From IMG/VR virus record IMGVR_UViG_3300045776_000124, positions 1 to 35,644 of that record: a stretch of DNA of 35,644 bases. The stretch is one strand, 5' to 3'. Shown piece after piece: positions 35,575-35,644 of the stretch (the stretch's first letter is position 1; each line of letters begins with the position of its first letter). Below the pieces are notes generated by a model. The model saw only the letters and a program-made list of their open reading frames with translations. It did not search any database and had not been told where the DNA came from. This DNA comes from a virus. Position numbers and translations under genes: made by a program.

Positions 35575-35644
35575 TGAACGCCGTCACGTCGCGCGAGCCG
35601 CGCGCTGTTAGCGCGTCGCGCGAGCCGCGCGCTGTTAGCGCGAC
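35574..35644 (+). CDS. Start of the next gene, cut by the window end
   Basis: ATG 35574 overlaps the RecT TGA as TGATG. The visible 23 codons read MNAVTSREPRAVSASREPRA, two copies of the nonapeptide SREPRAVSA. The next gene after recT is often an exonuclease, but nothing here shows it. Confidence 0.55.
   Translation, partial: MNAVTSREPRAVSASREPRAVSA
35589..35642 (+). repeat. 27-bp tandem repeat, two copies at the window end
   Basis: The unit TCGCGCGAGCCGCGCGCTGT continues TAGCGCG (27 bases). It occurs at 35589-35615 and 35616-35642 without any difference. It keeps the reading frame and each unit contains inverted GCGCG words. More copies may lie beyond the window. Confidence 0.85.

Noticed and set aside
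1-35644. CRISPR arrays, tRNA and rRNA genes
   Set aside because: No regular spaced repeats, cloverleaf folds or rRNA sequence were seen; the only tandem repeats are the short ones listed.

Overview
The window is part of the genome of a temperate tailed phage or prophage from a GC-rich bacterium. An alphaproteobacterial host is my best guess, from the GC-rich codon use and the kinds of small proteins present (inference). No host chromosomal genes, tRNA or CRISPR array were seen. Tail and lysis genes are absent and probably lie beyond position 1.

Region 1 (1-13.7 kb, minus strand, read right to left) is the packaging and head module: ParB-like protein, an ABC-ATPase/GNAT fusion, small terminase, large terminase, portal, MuF-like head morphogenesis protein, XkdF-like protease, scaffold-like protein, capsid decoration protein, major capsid protein and two unknown proteins. 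It is heavily invaded by selfish elements. The portal carries a LAGLIDADG intein. The MuF protein carries an intein whose central part encodes, on the opposite strand, a Vsr-like homing endonuclease. Two HNH genes and an ASCH-domain gene sit on the plus strand between minus-strand genes. The major capsid and small-terminase genes next to such insertions have no standard start codon that would include their conserved N-termini.

Region 2 (13.7-15.16 kb) has no convincing gene. It holds two sets of direct repeats near the ParB-like gene, then an AT-richer, repeat-rich and hairpin-rich leader before the early genes.

Region 3 (15.16-25.6 kb, plus strand) is a run of about 23 small early or accessory genes. 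Most blocks start with the same 70-90 base leader: a variable GC hairpin, usually a second CCCC/GGGG hairpin, and a stereotyped ribosome binding site around GAGGACACCA. An IS200/IS605 element with tnpA and tnpB interrupts the last cassette.

Region 4 (25.6-31.4 kb, minus strand) is the replication and recombination module: a chain of five genes with 4-base overlaps (including a DUF1376-type replication protein and a winged-helix protein), an HNH endonuclease, a RuvC-like resolvase, an RMF-domain protein and a Cro-like HTH protein.

Region 5 (31.4-35.6 kb, plus strand) starts with a CI/LexA-type repressor whose peptidase-like domain lacks the catalytic Ser and Lys. A terminator follows, then a strong promoter bracketed by repeated TTGTGC operators, and an operon with a long RecT-family protein. 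The next gene is cut by the window end and starts with 27-base tandem repeats. Related operator-like sites lie in the repressor/Cro gap, upstream of the replication operon and inside the head module, so one repressor may control several distant promoters.
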